Shown here: positions 47,052 through 55,654 of the stretch, one piece after another
Layout: every line of letters begins with the position of its first letter
How positions within the stretch are numbered: position 1 is the stretch's first letter
From: Myroides oncorhynchi
GTDB taxonomy: Bacteria > Bacteroidota > Bacteroidia > Flavobacteriales > Flavobacteriaceae
Direction: 5' to 3'
Assembly: GCF_020905415.1 (NCBI RefSeq)
Contig: NZ_JAJJMP010000001.1
Span: 2,367,501 to 2,431,500, forward strand
DNA length: 64,000 nucleotides
Notes under the pieces: model-generated
What the model was told of the DNA's origin: nothing
Databases searched by the model: none
The model's input: the letters and a program-made list of their open reading frames with translations, nothing else
Translations under genes and position numbers: made by a program

Positions 47052-47295
47052 ATCTATAAGGTATTCTTATTTACTTATACAAAGTACGAATAAAAAGACA
47101 GTTTAGTTGTTATACAATTATGATGAAGGGTTATATCTTTTTGGATACCTGTGAGTTCATAGTGATTACTATACTGTTATTTCATATTCATTTGATAAGT
47201 ACTTTAATGATAGTCGAAATCATGTAGATTTAAAAGAGAAATAGGCCAGGTAAGAGTAGTTTTTTTGTATTTTAGTTTTTTGAAACAAAGAGAAT

Positions 47296-48246
47296 ATGAG
47301 AAGAGTAGGTACAGGAATATTCGTTATTGGATTATTACTAATAGGCTGTAAAAAGGAAGGAAAAAGTATTGTTAATGAGATAGTTGTAGTAGAGGATGGT
47401 TTAAAATCAGATAATGTAGAAGTCTTAGGTAAGTTTGAAGAAGGAGCACTGACTTATCAGATGTCTTTTAGCGATACTATAGTTGATGAGTTTATTAGAG
47501 CGATAAGTGAGGATCCTTTGTATAGTAAGGAATTAGCGAAGAAGTATATTAGTCAATTACCTACTGAGCAAGCGGAGTATTTAAGTTTCTTTTTAAAGGC
47601 TAATCCTGGCTTTATCACTAGATATGGCACATTTCCATTCTTAAAAAATAATATCTATGTGGCGGGCTATGAGGTGATTTTTAAAGGAGAGGGAGTTAGT
47701 TATATATTAGAGAATAGATGGAATGAATTACTAGAAGAAGGACAAGGATATGCTGGGTCTACCATAGTGCCTAATACGAAGCTAAACTTTAGCTATGGTA
47801 AAGATTTTCTAGAAGCAGAACAGTTGCAAACGAATATTACCTTAGATAAGTACGATCGAGTAGCTACTGGTGAGGTTAGCGAAATAGCGGGTTATGCAGT
47901 AGAGAAGATTATATATACTCGCAAGCCATCTGTGATATCTGGCGAACGTATTCTACCTAAGTCTGTGATAGCTTATAGTAGTAAGTCTTTTAATCCTGTT
48001 ATTAATAAAGTAATGCCTTACTGGGTAGCAGAAGAACAGGGAATCTTAAAGCTAGAAGTAGAATTATCAGAATCAGAGCATAGTATTCAGATGATCTATC
48101 AAGCAAGTATGGCTGTTAAACGTAAACTTATAGAAGACGAAACTTCTATATTAGCTACAAAAGCATTTGTCTTAATTAAGGAAAATAAAGACTTCTCATC
48201 TTTTAATGTAAGCATTGCTAAGATTGTTGTTCCTCCTAGTTTATAA
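47296..48246 (+). CDS. Lipoprotein of unknown function
   Basis: 316 residues. The signal peptide ends in LLLIGC (Cys18), followed by KKEGKS. The rest is mixed alpha/beta with no recognised motif: an early helical part (about 55-95), then beta-rich stretches such as NNIYVAGYEVIFKGEGVSYIL and LKLEVELSESEHSIQMIYQ. The AGYAVEKIIYT and LPKSVIAYSSKSFNPVI wording resembles lipoproteins of the LolA/DUF4412-like outer-membrane-binding type, but this is weak. The sulfurtransferase gene follows after 34 bases and is probably cotranscribed. Confidence 0.6.
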   Translation: MRRVGTGIFVIGLLLIGCKKEGKSIVNEIVVVEDGLKSDNVEVLGKFEEGALTYQMSFSDTIVDEFIRAISEDPLYSKELAKKYISQLPTEQAEYLSFFLKANPGFITRYGTFPFLKNNIYVAGYEVIFKGEGVSYILENRWNELLEEGQGYAGSTIVPNTKLNFSYGKDFLEAEQLQTNITLDKYDRVATGEVSEIAGYAVEKIIYTRKPSVISGERILPKSVIAYSSKSFNPVINKVMPYWVAEEQGILKLEVELSESEHSIQMIYQASMAVKRKLIEDETSILATKAFVLIKENKDFSSFNVSIAKIVVPPSL

Positions 48247-48280
48247 AAATAATGTAACCAAAAACAAACCATGTAAATAG

Positions 48281-49123
48281 ATGAAACCAATTATTACACC
48301 ACAAGAACTACGAGCATTAAAACACTCTAATACTTCATTTGTATTGATAGATGCTACCAATAGTAAAGTCGCGAGAGAGAATTATGACAACCAACATTTA
48401 GACGGATCAATATTCGTAGATGGGAATACGCAGTTGGCAGAGATAGGAGAGGATGCTTCTAAGGGAGGGAGACATCCCTTGCCTTCTGTAGAGAAGTTTG
48501 GACAAAGTCTTCAAGACTTAGGGATAACACCAGATAGTCATGTGATTATTTATGATACTGTATTCGGTGGTAATTCAGCAGCGCGCTTTTGGTGGATGCT
48601 TACAGCAGTAGGACATCAAAAGGTACAAGTATTAAGTGGAGGGATGGCCGCTGCAGAAAAAGTAGGTTATCTAGTCAATAACAATAAAGTAAAAATAAGT
48701 GAAGTAGGGGTATATCCTACTACTGTATGGCAGTTGCCATTAGCTGATATTAATGAGATAGAAGCTAATACAGAGCGCGAAGATTATATCGTAATCGATG
48801 TGCGTGAGGAGAATAGATATAAAGGAATCTCAGAACCTATAGATACCGTAGCAGGACATATTCCTGGTGCGGTTAATATTCCCTATATGTCTAATCTAGA
48901 TAGTGAAGGACTATTCTTAAGTGAAGAGTTATTAAGAGAGAAGTATTCTGCAGTGTTAAATAATTACTCAGCAGAAAATAGTGCAGTTCACTGTGGCTCA
49001 GGTATTACTGCCTGTCATACTTTATTAGCTATTACAGCAGCGGGATTACCAACTCCTAAGTTATATGTTGGCTCATGGAGTGAATGGTCTAGAAGTGGTA
49101 AGACTATTGCTACTGATAAGTAA
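48281..49123 (+). CDS. Thiosulfate/3-mercaptopyruvate sulfurtransferase
   Basis: 280 residues with two rhodanese domains. The first (about 5-125) is inactive-type; the second (about 165-275) has Cys238 in the active loop HCGSGITACH. The CGSG(I/V)TA loop is that of mercaptopyruvate sulfurtransferases; thiosulfate sulfurtransferases usually have CRxGx. It moves sulfur to cyanide or thiol acceptors in the cytoplasm. It follows a lipoprotein gene by 34 bases and ends in a strong palindromic terminator that overlaps its stop codon. Confidence 0.9.
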   Translation: MKPIITPQELRALKHSNTSFVLIDATNSKVARENYDNQHLDGSIFVDGNTQLAEIGEDASKGGRHPLPSVEKFGQSLQDLGITPDSHVIIYDTVFGGNSAARFWWMLTAVGHQKVQVLSGGMAAAEKVGYLVNNNKVKISEVGVYPTTVWQLPLADINEIEANTEREDYIVIDVREENRYKGISEPIDTVAGHIPGAVNIPYMSNLDSEGLFLSEELLREKYSAVLNNYSAENSAVHCGSGITACHTLLAITAAGLPTPKLYVGSWSEWSRSGKTIATDK

Positions 49124-49161
49124 TACAAAAGGACTGTCTGAAAAGACAGTCCTTTTGTATT
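49122..49161. terminator. Bidirectional terminator overlapping the sulfurtransferase stop
   Basis: 18-bp perfect stem (AATACAAAAGGACTGTCT and complement) with a 4-base loop, beginning inside the TAA at 49121-49123, between convergent genes. Confidence 0.9.
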
Positions 49162-49188
49162 ATTACTGTTTTAAAATCTTTGTTTTAA

Positions 49189-50265
49189 TTATACTAGTTT
49201 ATAAATAGTTACACTCTTCTCATTAAACTCTAAGAACTGCTGATAAGTAGTGTTATATGCACTAGTACGAATAGTATTATCTTGATGTAGTACATCTCCT
49301 GTTCTTGAAACGATATATACAGCTTCATTTGAGTTGATTAATACGAAGGCATCTAGTGTAGTGTCAAAGTACATATTGTGGTATTTGATATTTTTTAGTT
49401 GTATTTGTATTTTGTTTAATAGGGTAGAAGTATTTTCTTTTATCTGGTATAAGTGAATTTCTTTTAAAGTTTCCTTGGTAGCTTCGTCATCACCTTCCAC
49501 ATAAGGATCATGTTCGATAGCAACTGTATTGGCATTAATCCAACATATTTGTCTTGACTCATGTTCACCTCCATAAATATTGATGTCTTTTATCCTATTG
49601 TCAATGATGAAATGATTAATATTGTAAGCTTTTATATAGTCGAATGACCCCCATACCCATCCAGAACTCAGAAAGTGTTTATTATCAGGAGAAATTTTTA
49701 ATTCACCATAGAAATAGTCATAAGTACTAGGCCAAGCTAGTTTGTTACTTTCTTCATGTGTTTTATGAAACTCAATATGTTTTTCTTCAGCACCTTCTTC
49801 TATTAAAGACTTAGCAGCGGTAAGCACCTGTCGAGTATCTAGATTCATTATCTGTACACGGTTCCAATCATCAGCATAGATAAGATGTGGTACGTCGTTA
49901 TCATTTTTATATAATGAGATAGGGTATTTAGTAATATTAGTGTGATAATCCCCCCTCCATAAGTGTAATCTATATTCTTGTTTAGGGTTAAATACATAAC
50001 CATGACGTTTAAAGTTATTGACTATAACGATGATATCATCTAGTGTATAAATAGAGATAGGCTCAGTTAACTCAAAGCCATTATCTGTATACCCCATACT
50101 ATCTTTTAGACTAGATACTTTAATAGTCTCATTAGACAGGAAGTTATACCTTGCTAGATCACCATTACTCAGTACCATTACTATTTCATTCTCTTTAGAT
50201 ATCGCAGCAGAGAGGATAGTCTCTTCTGTGGTAATTGTGTAAGTGCCTTTCTTTTCGATTTTCAT
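49189..50265 (-). CDS. Uncharacterised protein, possibly beta-propeller
   Basis: 358 residues from the ATG at 50265; a TTG three codons upstream is less likely. No signal peptide. Many short beta-strand segments recur, for example EIVMVLSNGDLARYNF, DIIVIVNNFKRHGYVFN, ELKISPDNKHFLSSGWVWG, TVAIEHDPYV and AVYIVSRTGDVLHQ. This is the rhythm of WD40-like or PQQ-like propellers, but no diagnostic repeat is clear. It is cytoplasmic by lack of a signal. It stands 62 bases upstream (in transcription downstream) of nothing on its strand, and shares the terminator at 49122-49161 with the convergent sulfurtransferase. Confidence 0.55.
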   Translation of the reverse strand: MKIEKKGTYTITTEETILSAAISKENEIVMVLSNGDLARYNFLSNETIKVSSLKDSMGYTDNGFELTEPISIYTLDDIIVIVNNFKRHGYVFNPKQEYRLHLWRGDYHTNITKYPISLYKNDNDVPHLIYADDWNRVQIMNLDTRQVLTAAKSLIEEGAEEKHIEFHKTHEESNKLAWPSTYDYFYGELKISPDNKHFLSSGWVWGSFDYIKAYNINHFIIDNRIKDINIYGGEHESRQICWINANTVAIEHDPYVEGDDEATKETLKEIHLYQIKENTSTLLNKIQIQLKNIKYHNMYFDTTLDAFVLINSNEAVYIVSRTGDVLHQDNTIRTSAYNTTYQQFLEFNEKSVTIYKLV

Positions 50266-50302
50266 CTGTTGCAATTTTTAATACGAATATACATTAAATT
50301 AG

Positions 50303-50331
50303 AAAAGGCTATTCTTCTCTGAATAGCCTTT
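50303..50331 (-). terminator. Terminator after the RluA-family gene (weak tail)
   Basis: 11-bp stem AAAGGCTATTC / GAATAGCCTTT with a 6-base loop, read from the minus strand for the gene at 50336. The T-run is TTTTCTAATTT. Confidence 0.65.
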
Positions 50332-50335
50332 CATA

Positions 50336-51034
50336 TTATTTAGGTTCTATATTATTCCATATCACTTCATCAGGAGTAGGAGCAATGATAGTCATACTCT
50401 CTTTAGTCACAGGATGAATAAACGTAAGCTTACGAGCGTGTAAGTGTATACCTCCATCAGGATTACTTCTATCTGCTCCATACTTTAGATCTCCTTTAAT
50501 AGGACAACCTACTGCGGCTAACTGACAGCGTATCTGATGATGTCTTCCAGTGTATAAGTCTATCTCTAAAGCAGAGTAGTTCTTTAACTGGTGAAACATT
50601 GTATAAGTAAGTCTAGCTTTCTTGCTATTAGGAACTTCTTTTTTATGCGCTTTCGAAGTGTTATTCTTAGGGTTTCTTACTAAGAAGTGTTCTAGCGTAT
50701 CTTCTACCTTAGGAGGTGCGTCTTTTACCACTGCCCAATAGGTCTTTTGCGTCTCTCTATTTTTAAAAGATTCGTTTAATCGCGTTAGTGCTTTTGACGT
50801 TTTAGCGAATACTACTAACCCTGATGTAGGACGATCTAGACGGTGTATAACGCCTAGGTATACTTCACCAGGTTTGTTGTGTTTCTTTTTTAAGTAAAGC
50901 TTTACTATTTCGCTTAACGGCATATCGCCTGTCTGATCACCTTGTACTAGATCACCTACACGTTTATTTATAATGATAATATGGTTATCTTCATGGAGTA
51001 CTTGTAGGTTTTCGGGTGTAGAGACAATTTTCAT
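50336..51034 (-). CDS. RluA family pseudouridine synthase
   Basis: 232 residues. The catalytic Asp is in VIHRLDRPTSGLVVFAK, the RluA family signature. Also present are YSALEIDLYTGRHHQIRCQLA and GGIHLHARKLTF. There is no N-terminal S4 domain, so the protein is of the short RluA/RluC-minimal type. It isomerises uridine to pseudouridine in rRNA or tRNA; the position is not predictable. A minus-strand TATTTTTG (51058-51051) lies about 17 bases before the ATG and overlaps the panB terminator. Confidence 0.9.
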   Translation of the reverse strand: MKIVSTPENLQVLHEDNHIIIINKRVGDLVQGDQTGDMPLSEIVKLYLKKKHNKPGEVYLGVIHRLDRPTSGLVVFAKTSKALTRLNESFKNRETQKTYWAVVKDAPPKVEDTLEHFLVRNPKNNTSKAHKKEVPNSKKARLTYTMFHQLKNYSALEIDLYTGRHHQIRCQLAAVGCPIKGDLKYGADRSNPDGGIHLHARKLTFIHPVTKESMTIIAPTPDEVIWNNIEPK

Positions 51035-51054
51035 CTGTAATAATTTTAAACAAA

Positions 51055-51084
51055 AATATCCTTTTTATATGTAAAAAGGATATT
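51055..51084 (-). terminator. panB terminator
   Basis: 13-bp stem AATATCCTTTTTA / TAAAAAGGATATT with a 4-base loop, 28 bases after the panB stop, T5 on the minus strand. Confidence 0.7.
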
Positions 51085-51112
51085 CTCTGTATTTTAAATA
51101 AGTAAATTTATT

Positions 51113-51931
51113 CTAGTACTGTTCTTTCTCGTTAGGGAAGTCAACAGCTTTTACATCATCAACATATTGTGCTACTGCGTTTTTCATATCTTCATAGATA
51201 TTCATATAACGACGTAAGAATTTAGGACTAAATTCATGTGTAAGACCGATCATATCATGGATAACTAATACTTGTCCATCTACGCCATTACCAGCACCGA
51301 TACCAATAACAGGTATAGAGATGCTCTCAGCTACTTTTTTCGCTAGTGAAGCAGGAATCTTCTCTAATACTAATGAGAAACACCCTATCTCTTCTAACAT
51401 CTTAGCATCTTTGATAAGTTGGTTAGCTTCTTCTTCTTCTTTCGCTCTTACAGTATATGTACCAAATTTATAAATAGACTGAGGAGTAAGACCTAAGTGT
51501 CCCATCACAGGAATACCAGCATCTAAGATACGCTTAATACCATCTCTGATTTCTTCTCCACCTTCCATCTTGACAGCGTGAGCTCCACTTTCTTTCATAA
51601 TACGAATAGCTGAACGCAATGCTTCTTTAGGATCAGATTGGTAAGAACCAAATGGTAAATCCACAACAATTAGCGCTCTGTCAGCTCCACGTACTACAGA
51701 CTGTGCGTGATAGATCATCTGATCTAGTGTGATCGGTAAGGTAGTCTCATGACCAGCCATAACGTTACTAGCAGAATCTCCTACAAGCATAACGTCAACT
51801 CCACCTGCTTCTAATACTTTGGCCATAGAGTAGTCATAACACGTAAGCATTGATATCTTCTCTCCGTTGGCTTTCATATCTATTAGCGACTTAGTTGTCA
51901 CTTTTTTATAGTCCTTTTTTGCTACAGACAT
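51113..51931 (-). CDS. panB: 3-methyl-2-oxobutanoate hydroxymethyltransferase
   Basis: 272 residues, the usual PanB length. Motifs: [20 protein letters not shown], the magnesium-site [32 protein letters not shown] and [12 protein letters not shown] (catalytic Glu region later, [11 protein letters not shown]). It transfers the methylene-THF hydroxymethyl group to 2-oxoisovalerate, making ketopantoate, the first step of pantothenate and CoA synthesis. panC and panD are not adjacent. It may be cotranscribed from upstream with nothing obvious: the next gene upstream ends 54 bases away. Confidence 0.95.
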   Translation of the reverse strand: MSVAKKDYKKVTTKSLIDMKANGEKISMLTCYDYSMAKVLEAGGVDVMLVGDSASNVMAGHETTLPITLDQMIYHAQSVVRGADRALIVVDLPFGSYQSDPKEALRSAIRIMKESGAHAVKMEGGEEIRDGIKRILDAGIPVMGHLGLTPQSIYKFGTYTVRAKEEEEANQLIKDAKMLEEIGCFSLVLEKIPASLAKKVAESISIPVIGIGAGNGVDGQVLVIHDMIGLTHEFSPKFLRRYMNIYEDMKNAVAQYVDDVKAVDFPNEKEQY

Positions 51932-51985
51932 TTTTCTTGTTTTTTTGGGTTATTATAAAATAATATATAAATATTAGAAGTAAGA

Positions 51986-53164
51986 CTAACAGAAATATAT
52001 TAACTCTACCTTACTTAACTTACCTTCTGCAAATGTGAATCGATATGCTGAATCACCTATAGGTATTTGATAAGCTTTTTCAGTAGATAGAATTAAGTTA
52101 ATTAATCCCTTTCCAATTTTTAAAAATTCTTTCTCAGTTGTATTTTCGTTTAAGATGCTATTGTTTATCTTAAAACCTGCACCATTGGCGATATTAACTA
52201 TTCTTAAGGTATAAGTTTTATTAACATCATGACCGATACATTCAGCATTATTGAACTTAATATTGCTTTCATAATTATCAAGAGCACAATCATCTAAGTT
52301 AGAATAGCTTTCTTTAATTCTTCCAAAAGCTTTCTCTAATGTGGCTAAGCTAAAACCTTTTGTTGGTTCTATCACATTATTTAACGTAAAACCAAGTTGT
52401 TTTTTGCTCACCATCGCTAATATCTTATCGTACATTTCTTCCTCAGGAGAAGCTTTTAGTACTTCAGATTGTAATCTAGCAATAGTAGCTTTCTCTGGTT
52501 GTCCATTTCTCTCAGCAAAGTCTGCAAACACTAATAAAGCTTTTGCGGCTTCTTCATCAGTACTATTCCATCCTAGTTCTACGATGCGTTGCACTAGTCT
52601 TTTTTGTTCTTTAGGATCAGTAGCTTTTTTATAGTTTGTGATAAGGTTATTTAATATAGGCCTTTTACCAAGATACTTCACAGGGATATATCCTTGCCCT
52701 TCATTAAACGTGATTTTGATCCATGCTTCCTTATCGTAAGGATAGTAATTAATTCCTACAGGAGTACCATTATAAAGTACCCCCAATGTTTCAGCTTGAT
52801 GATTTGGAGCTGTTCTAACTTTAAGTCCCCCTACTAGTGTAAATAGATGAGGACTGCCATAATAATCATCAAAGTCTATAATAGGTGAAGGAGATTTTTC
52901 AATCTCATCCTCGCTAGATGTGATAGTTTTTAGGTTCTTACCATCTAAGATGTATGTAATACCAAGGTTTTCCGTTGTTATTTTGAATACATCTTTATTT
53001 ATTTTTTCTATATTTTCTAAATATGCTCCACGTACATATACACCTATTTGTGTAGATCCATTAGCATCATCGTACGCTACAGTAGGAGTGGTTACATATA
53101 ATTGGTTTTGTCCCAACGCAACTGATGAGATTAATAAGCATAATATTCTGAAGGTGTTTTTCAT
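51986..53164 (-). CDS. Secreted SH3-domain protein of unknown function
   Basis: 392 residues. A Sec signal peptide is cut after ALGQ (about 18). An SH3b-like domain lies at about 105-165 (TLVGGLKVRTAPNHQAETLGVLYNGTPV, EAWIKITFNEGQGYIPVKYL). A helical segment follows (about 175-250), then a mixed C-terminal part with three Cys (DDCALDN, AECIGHD and a terminal YFC). SH3b domains often bind peptidoglycan or other cell-surface ligands. It lies 4 bases after the serine dehydratase stop and shares its transcript, though a functional link is not obvious. Confidence 0.65.
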   Translation of the reverse strand: MKNTFRILCLLISSVALGQNQLYVTTPTVAYDDANGSTQIGVYVRGAYLENIEKINKDVFKITTENLGITYILDGKNLKTITSSEDEIEKSPSPIIDFDDYYGSPHLFTLVGGLKVRTAPNHQAETLGVLYNGTPVGINYYPYDKEAWIKITFNEGQGYIPVKYLGKRPILNNLITNYKKATDPKEQKRLVQRIVELGWNSTDEEAAKALLVFADFAERNGQPEKATIARLQSEVLKASPEEEMYDKILAMVSKKQLGFTLNNVIEPTKGFSLATLEKAFGRIKESYSNLDDCALDNYESNIKFNNAECIGHDVNKTYTLRIVNIANGAGFKINNSILNENTTEKEFLKIGKGLINLILSTEKAYQIPIGDSAYRFTFAEGKLSKVELIYFC

Positions 53165-53168
53165 TTTC

Positions 53169-54593
53169 TTAGCAGTCTGATAAGTTTACAGCCACAGCAA
53201 GACCTCCTTCTGAAGTCTCTTTGTATTTATTATTCATGTCTTTTGCAGTTTCCCACATTGTATTTACAACTTTATCCAAAGGTACTTTTGCATTTTTAGG
53301 GTCAGTATCTAAAGCTAGCTCTGCAGCATTGATTGCTTTAATTGCTCCCATTGTGTTACGTTCAATACAAGGTACTTGTACTAATCCTCCAATAGGATCG
53401 CATGTTAAGCCTAGGTGGTGTTCCATTGCTATTTCAGCAGCAACGGTCACTTGTTCTGGTGTTCCTCCCATCATTTCACATAGCGCTCCAGCAGCCATAG
53501 CACTAGATACTCCAATTTCTGCTTGACATCCTCCCATTGCTGCAGAAATTGTTGCTCCTTTTTTAAATATACTACCTATCTCGCCAGCTACCATCAGAAA
53601 TTGTTTGATTTCTTTTTCGCCTGCTTTGTGATTTTCTATTACTAGATAATACATTAATACTGCTGGGATAACACCAGCACTACCATTAGTAGGAGCTGTT
53701 ACTACACGACCTAGAGATGCGTTTACCTCATTTACCGCTAAAGCAAAGCAGCTTACCCATTTTAGAATTTGTCTAAAGTAAACTTTCGTTTTTCTGATGG
53801 TTTGTAGCCACTCTTGAGGTGTGTTATAAGGTAAATCTCCTTTAAGTTTAGTATGTGTATCATAAGCGCGTCTACGTACATTAAGTCCTCCAGGTAAGAC
53901 CCCCTCGGTATGACAACCTATATACATACACTCTAGCATTGTATTCCATACACGCATTAACTCATGGTGTATCTCCTCCTCAGTGCGTATAGATTTTTCG
54001 TTCTCATATACTATCTCAGATACAGACATATTCTGTTCTTTACAGTATGCTAATAATTCGGTAGCTTTCTCAATTGGGAAAGGGAAAGTTGCTTTAATCT
54101 CCTCGTTTTCTATATTCTCAACACTTTCTTCTTTAACAACAAATCCTCCACCAATAGAGTAGAAGGTAGATTCATAGATGTTATGTTCACCATATATAAC
54201 AGAAAAAGTCATTCCATTAGCGTGAAATGGCAAAAAGTTTCTATTAAATACAATGTGTTCTTTAGGAATAAAGTGTATAGATGTTTTACCTCCTAATAGA
54301 AGTGATTGAGAAACATTGATTTGTTCAATAATACCACTAATATCGTCTATAGGAACATATTCTGGATCAGCTCCGCTAAGTCCTAGCATAACCGCTAAGT
54401 CAGTAGCATGCCCAACTCCAGTCAGAGATAGTGAACCAAATAAGTCGATTTTTAAAGATGAAACTTGGTCAAAGATATTGCGTTCGCGCAATTCTTTTAA
54501 AAATAGCTCTGCAGCTCTCCAAGGGCCTAAAGTGTGTGAACTCGATGGTCCTACACCAATCTTTAGCATATCAAATACAGAAATACATTCCAT
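53169..54593 (-). CDS. sdaA: L-serine ammonia-lyase, iron-sulfur type (single chain)
   Basis: 474 residues. Beta-type domain first ([23 protein letters not shown]), then alpha-type domain with the [4Fe-4S] cysteines in [36 protein letters not shown]. The two halves are fused as in E. coli SdaA. It deaminates L-serine to pyruvate and ammonia in the cytoplasm. First gene before the SH3-protein gene, with a 4-base gap. No regulator adjacent. Confidence 0.94.
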   Translation of the reverse strand: MECISVFDMLKIGVGPSSSHTLGPWRAAELFLKELRERNIFDQVSSLKIDLFGSLSLTGVGHATDLAVMLGLSGADPEYVPIDDISGIIEQINVSQSLLLGGKTSIHFIPKEHIVFNRNFLPFHANGMTFSVIYGEHNIYESTFYSIGGGFVVKEESVENIENEEIKATFPFPIEKATELLAYCKEQNMSVSEIVYENEKSIRTEEEIHHELMRVWNTMLECMYIGCHTEGVLPGGLNVRRRAYDTHTKLKGDLPYNTPQEWLQTIRKTKVYFRQILKWVSCFALAVNEVNASLGRVVTAPTNGSAGVIPAVLMYYLVIENHKAGEKEIKQFLMVAGEIGSIFKKGATISAAMGGCQAEIGVSSAMAAGALCEMMGGTPEQVTVAAEIAMEHHLGLTCDPIGGLVQVPCIERNTMGAIKAINAAELALDTDPKNAKVPLDKVVNTMWETAKDMNNKYKETSEGGLAVAVNLSDC

Positions 54594-54998
54594 AAAATAG
54601 TAGTGAGTTTAATAATACGAAGATAGCTAAATTCTAATCAGAGACAACTTTTAGAGACTTATTTAACGCAAGTTGAGAAGTACATTCTAACGATATACTA
54701 CTTAGTACTATCTGATAATTAGTTTAATGCTCCTTGAGACTATTATCTCGCATTTGTTTTAAATCTAGATTATGCGATAGACATATGAACAAAAAGTAAT
54801 TATACAAGATAGGTCTGAATTAGTGATTTCAGCATACTATAGTGTGATTATAGAAATAATGAAAGAGTTATTAAGTAAATTTGCTTTGTAGTATTTGGCT
54901 AATGTAATGTGGGTTTAATATCTATACCTAGTGAATTATCGATAAATCTCTTACTCAAGATAAATTAAGGGCGTAGTAAAATCTTAATATTAAATTAA
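54594..54998. other. Intergenic region upstream of element copy 2
   Basis: About 400 AT-rich bases divergent from sdaA. It should contain the sdaA promoter, but no consensus is clear. I see no gene or strong hairpin. Confidence 0.35.
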
Positions 54999-55330
54999 TA
55001 TCTTTGCAAAGCAATGAATATTAGGTTTATTGGAATTTTTAAGACCATTCTTCTAGGTCAATATTTAAAAATAATCTTATCATTTGTTAGTAGGCTAGAA
55101 TAGGGATTTTTATGCAGTTTTGGTGTGGATGAGTCCATAGTGACTCCATTAAAACAGGTTTTTTAATGGAGTCACTATGTTCTAACAATGCTGTCAGTAT
55201 ACATTCATATGAATGAAGATAGGAACAATTTTAAAAAAAAGCTATTAATAAAGTGTTTTTGGAATGGGATAGGGTAAAATAAGCTTAATCTTTATGAAAT
55301 AGGATCATTGATTTCTAATGAAATAGAAAT
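54999..55330 (+). ncRNA. Intergenic structured element, copy 2 (candidate ncRNA or small repeat)
   Basis: Partner of 6549-6880, in the same orientation. It starts with TATCTTTG (54999-55006, TAnnTTTG consensus). 36 bases later the conserved GACC...CTTCTAGGTCA block begins (55043). A 19-bp perfect hairpin follows at 55136-55154 / 55161-55179, differing from copy 1 by one compensated pair. The palindrome CATTCATATGAATG is identical (55202-55215). A small hairpin ATCTT / AGGAT at 55288-55292 / 55301-55305 keeps pairing through a U-G pair. Identity to copy 1 over the last ~195 bases is about 80% by hand alignment, with one gap. dnaK begins 325 bases further on, behind its own promoter-like site, so the element is probably not the dnaK leader. 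Confidence 0.5.
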
Positions 55331-55365
55331 GAGTATCAAGTGCAAAATTATGAAATAGAAATGAG
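55318..55365. repeat. 16-bp direct repeat at the end of element copy 2
   Basis: ATGAAATAGAAATGAG occurs at 55318-55333 and again at 55350-55365, 16 bases apart. The first copy overlaps the conserved end of the element. Copy 1 has only a diverged single version. Confidence 0.7.
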
Positions 55366-55448
55366 CAGATCTGATAGAAGGGCATTAAAGTGAATTATAT
55401 TTTTACAAAGGATAAAAAGTAGTTAAGTGCTCTTTTAGGAGCAAGTGT

Positions 55449-55551
55449 ACTGACAATATAAACTGACGGAAAAGGCGATAAGATGATCGTAGAAAGGCTT
55501 AAAAGTGACATTGTGACATTATAGAATGCCTAAAACTGACTAAAAACAGAC
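55449..55551. repeat. Short direct repeats upstream of the dnaK promoter
   Basis: ACTGAC at 55449, 55462 and 55535 with a variant ACAGAC at 55546, and a tandem GTGACATT GTGACATT at 55505-55520. They lie 50-150 bases before the predicted dnaK start site, where sigma-54 activators usually bind. Confidence 0.45.
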
Positions 55552-55572
55552 AAAATCAATCCTTTTTTCTGT

Positions 55573-55588
55573 TGGCATAAAGATTGTT
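55573..55588 (+). promoter_or_regulatory. Sigma-54-like promoter of dnaK
   Basis: TGGCATAAAGATTGTT fits the -24/-12 pattern TGGCAC-N5-TTGCA: GG and the TTG element have the right 12-base spacing, with the final C of TTGC replaced by T. The predicted start is about 55 bases before the dnaK ATG. No TAnnTTTG element is seen nearby. Confidence 0.5.
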
Positions 55589-55654
55589 TAAGAGTAACCG
55601 AGCTTGATGCTCACGACAATGAATTAAGTATAAAAATAAACTATAGAAAATATT

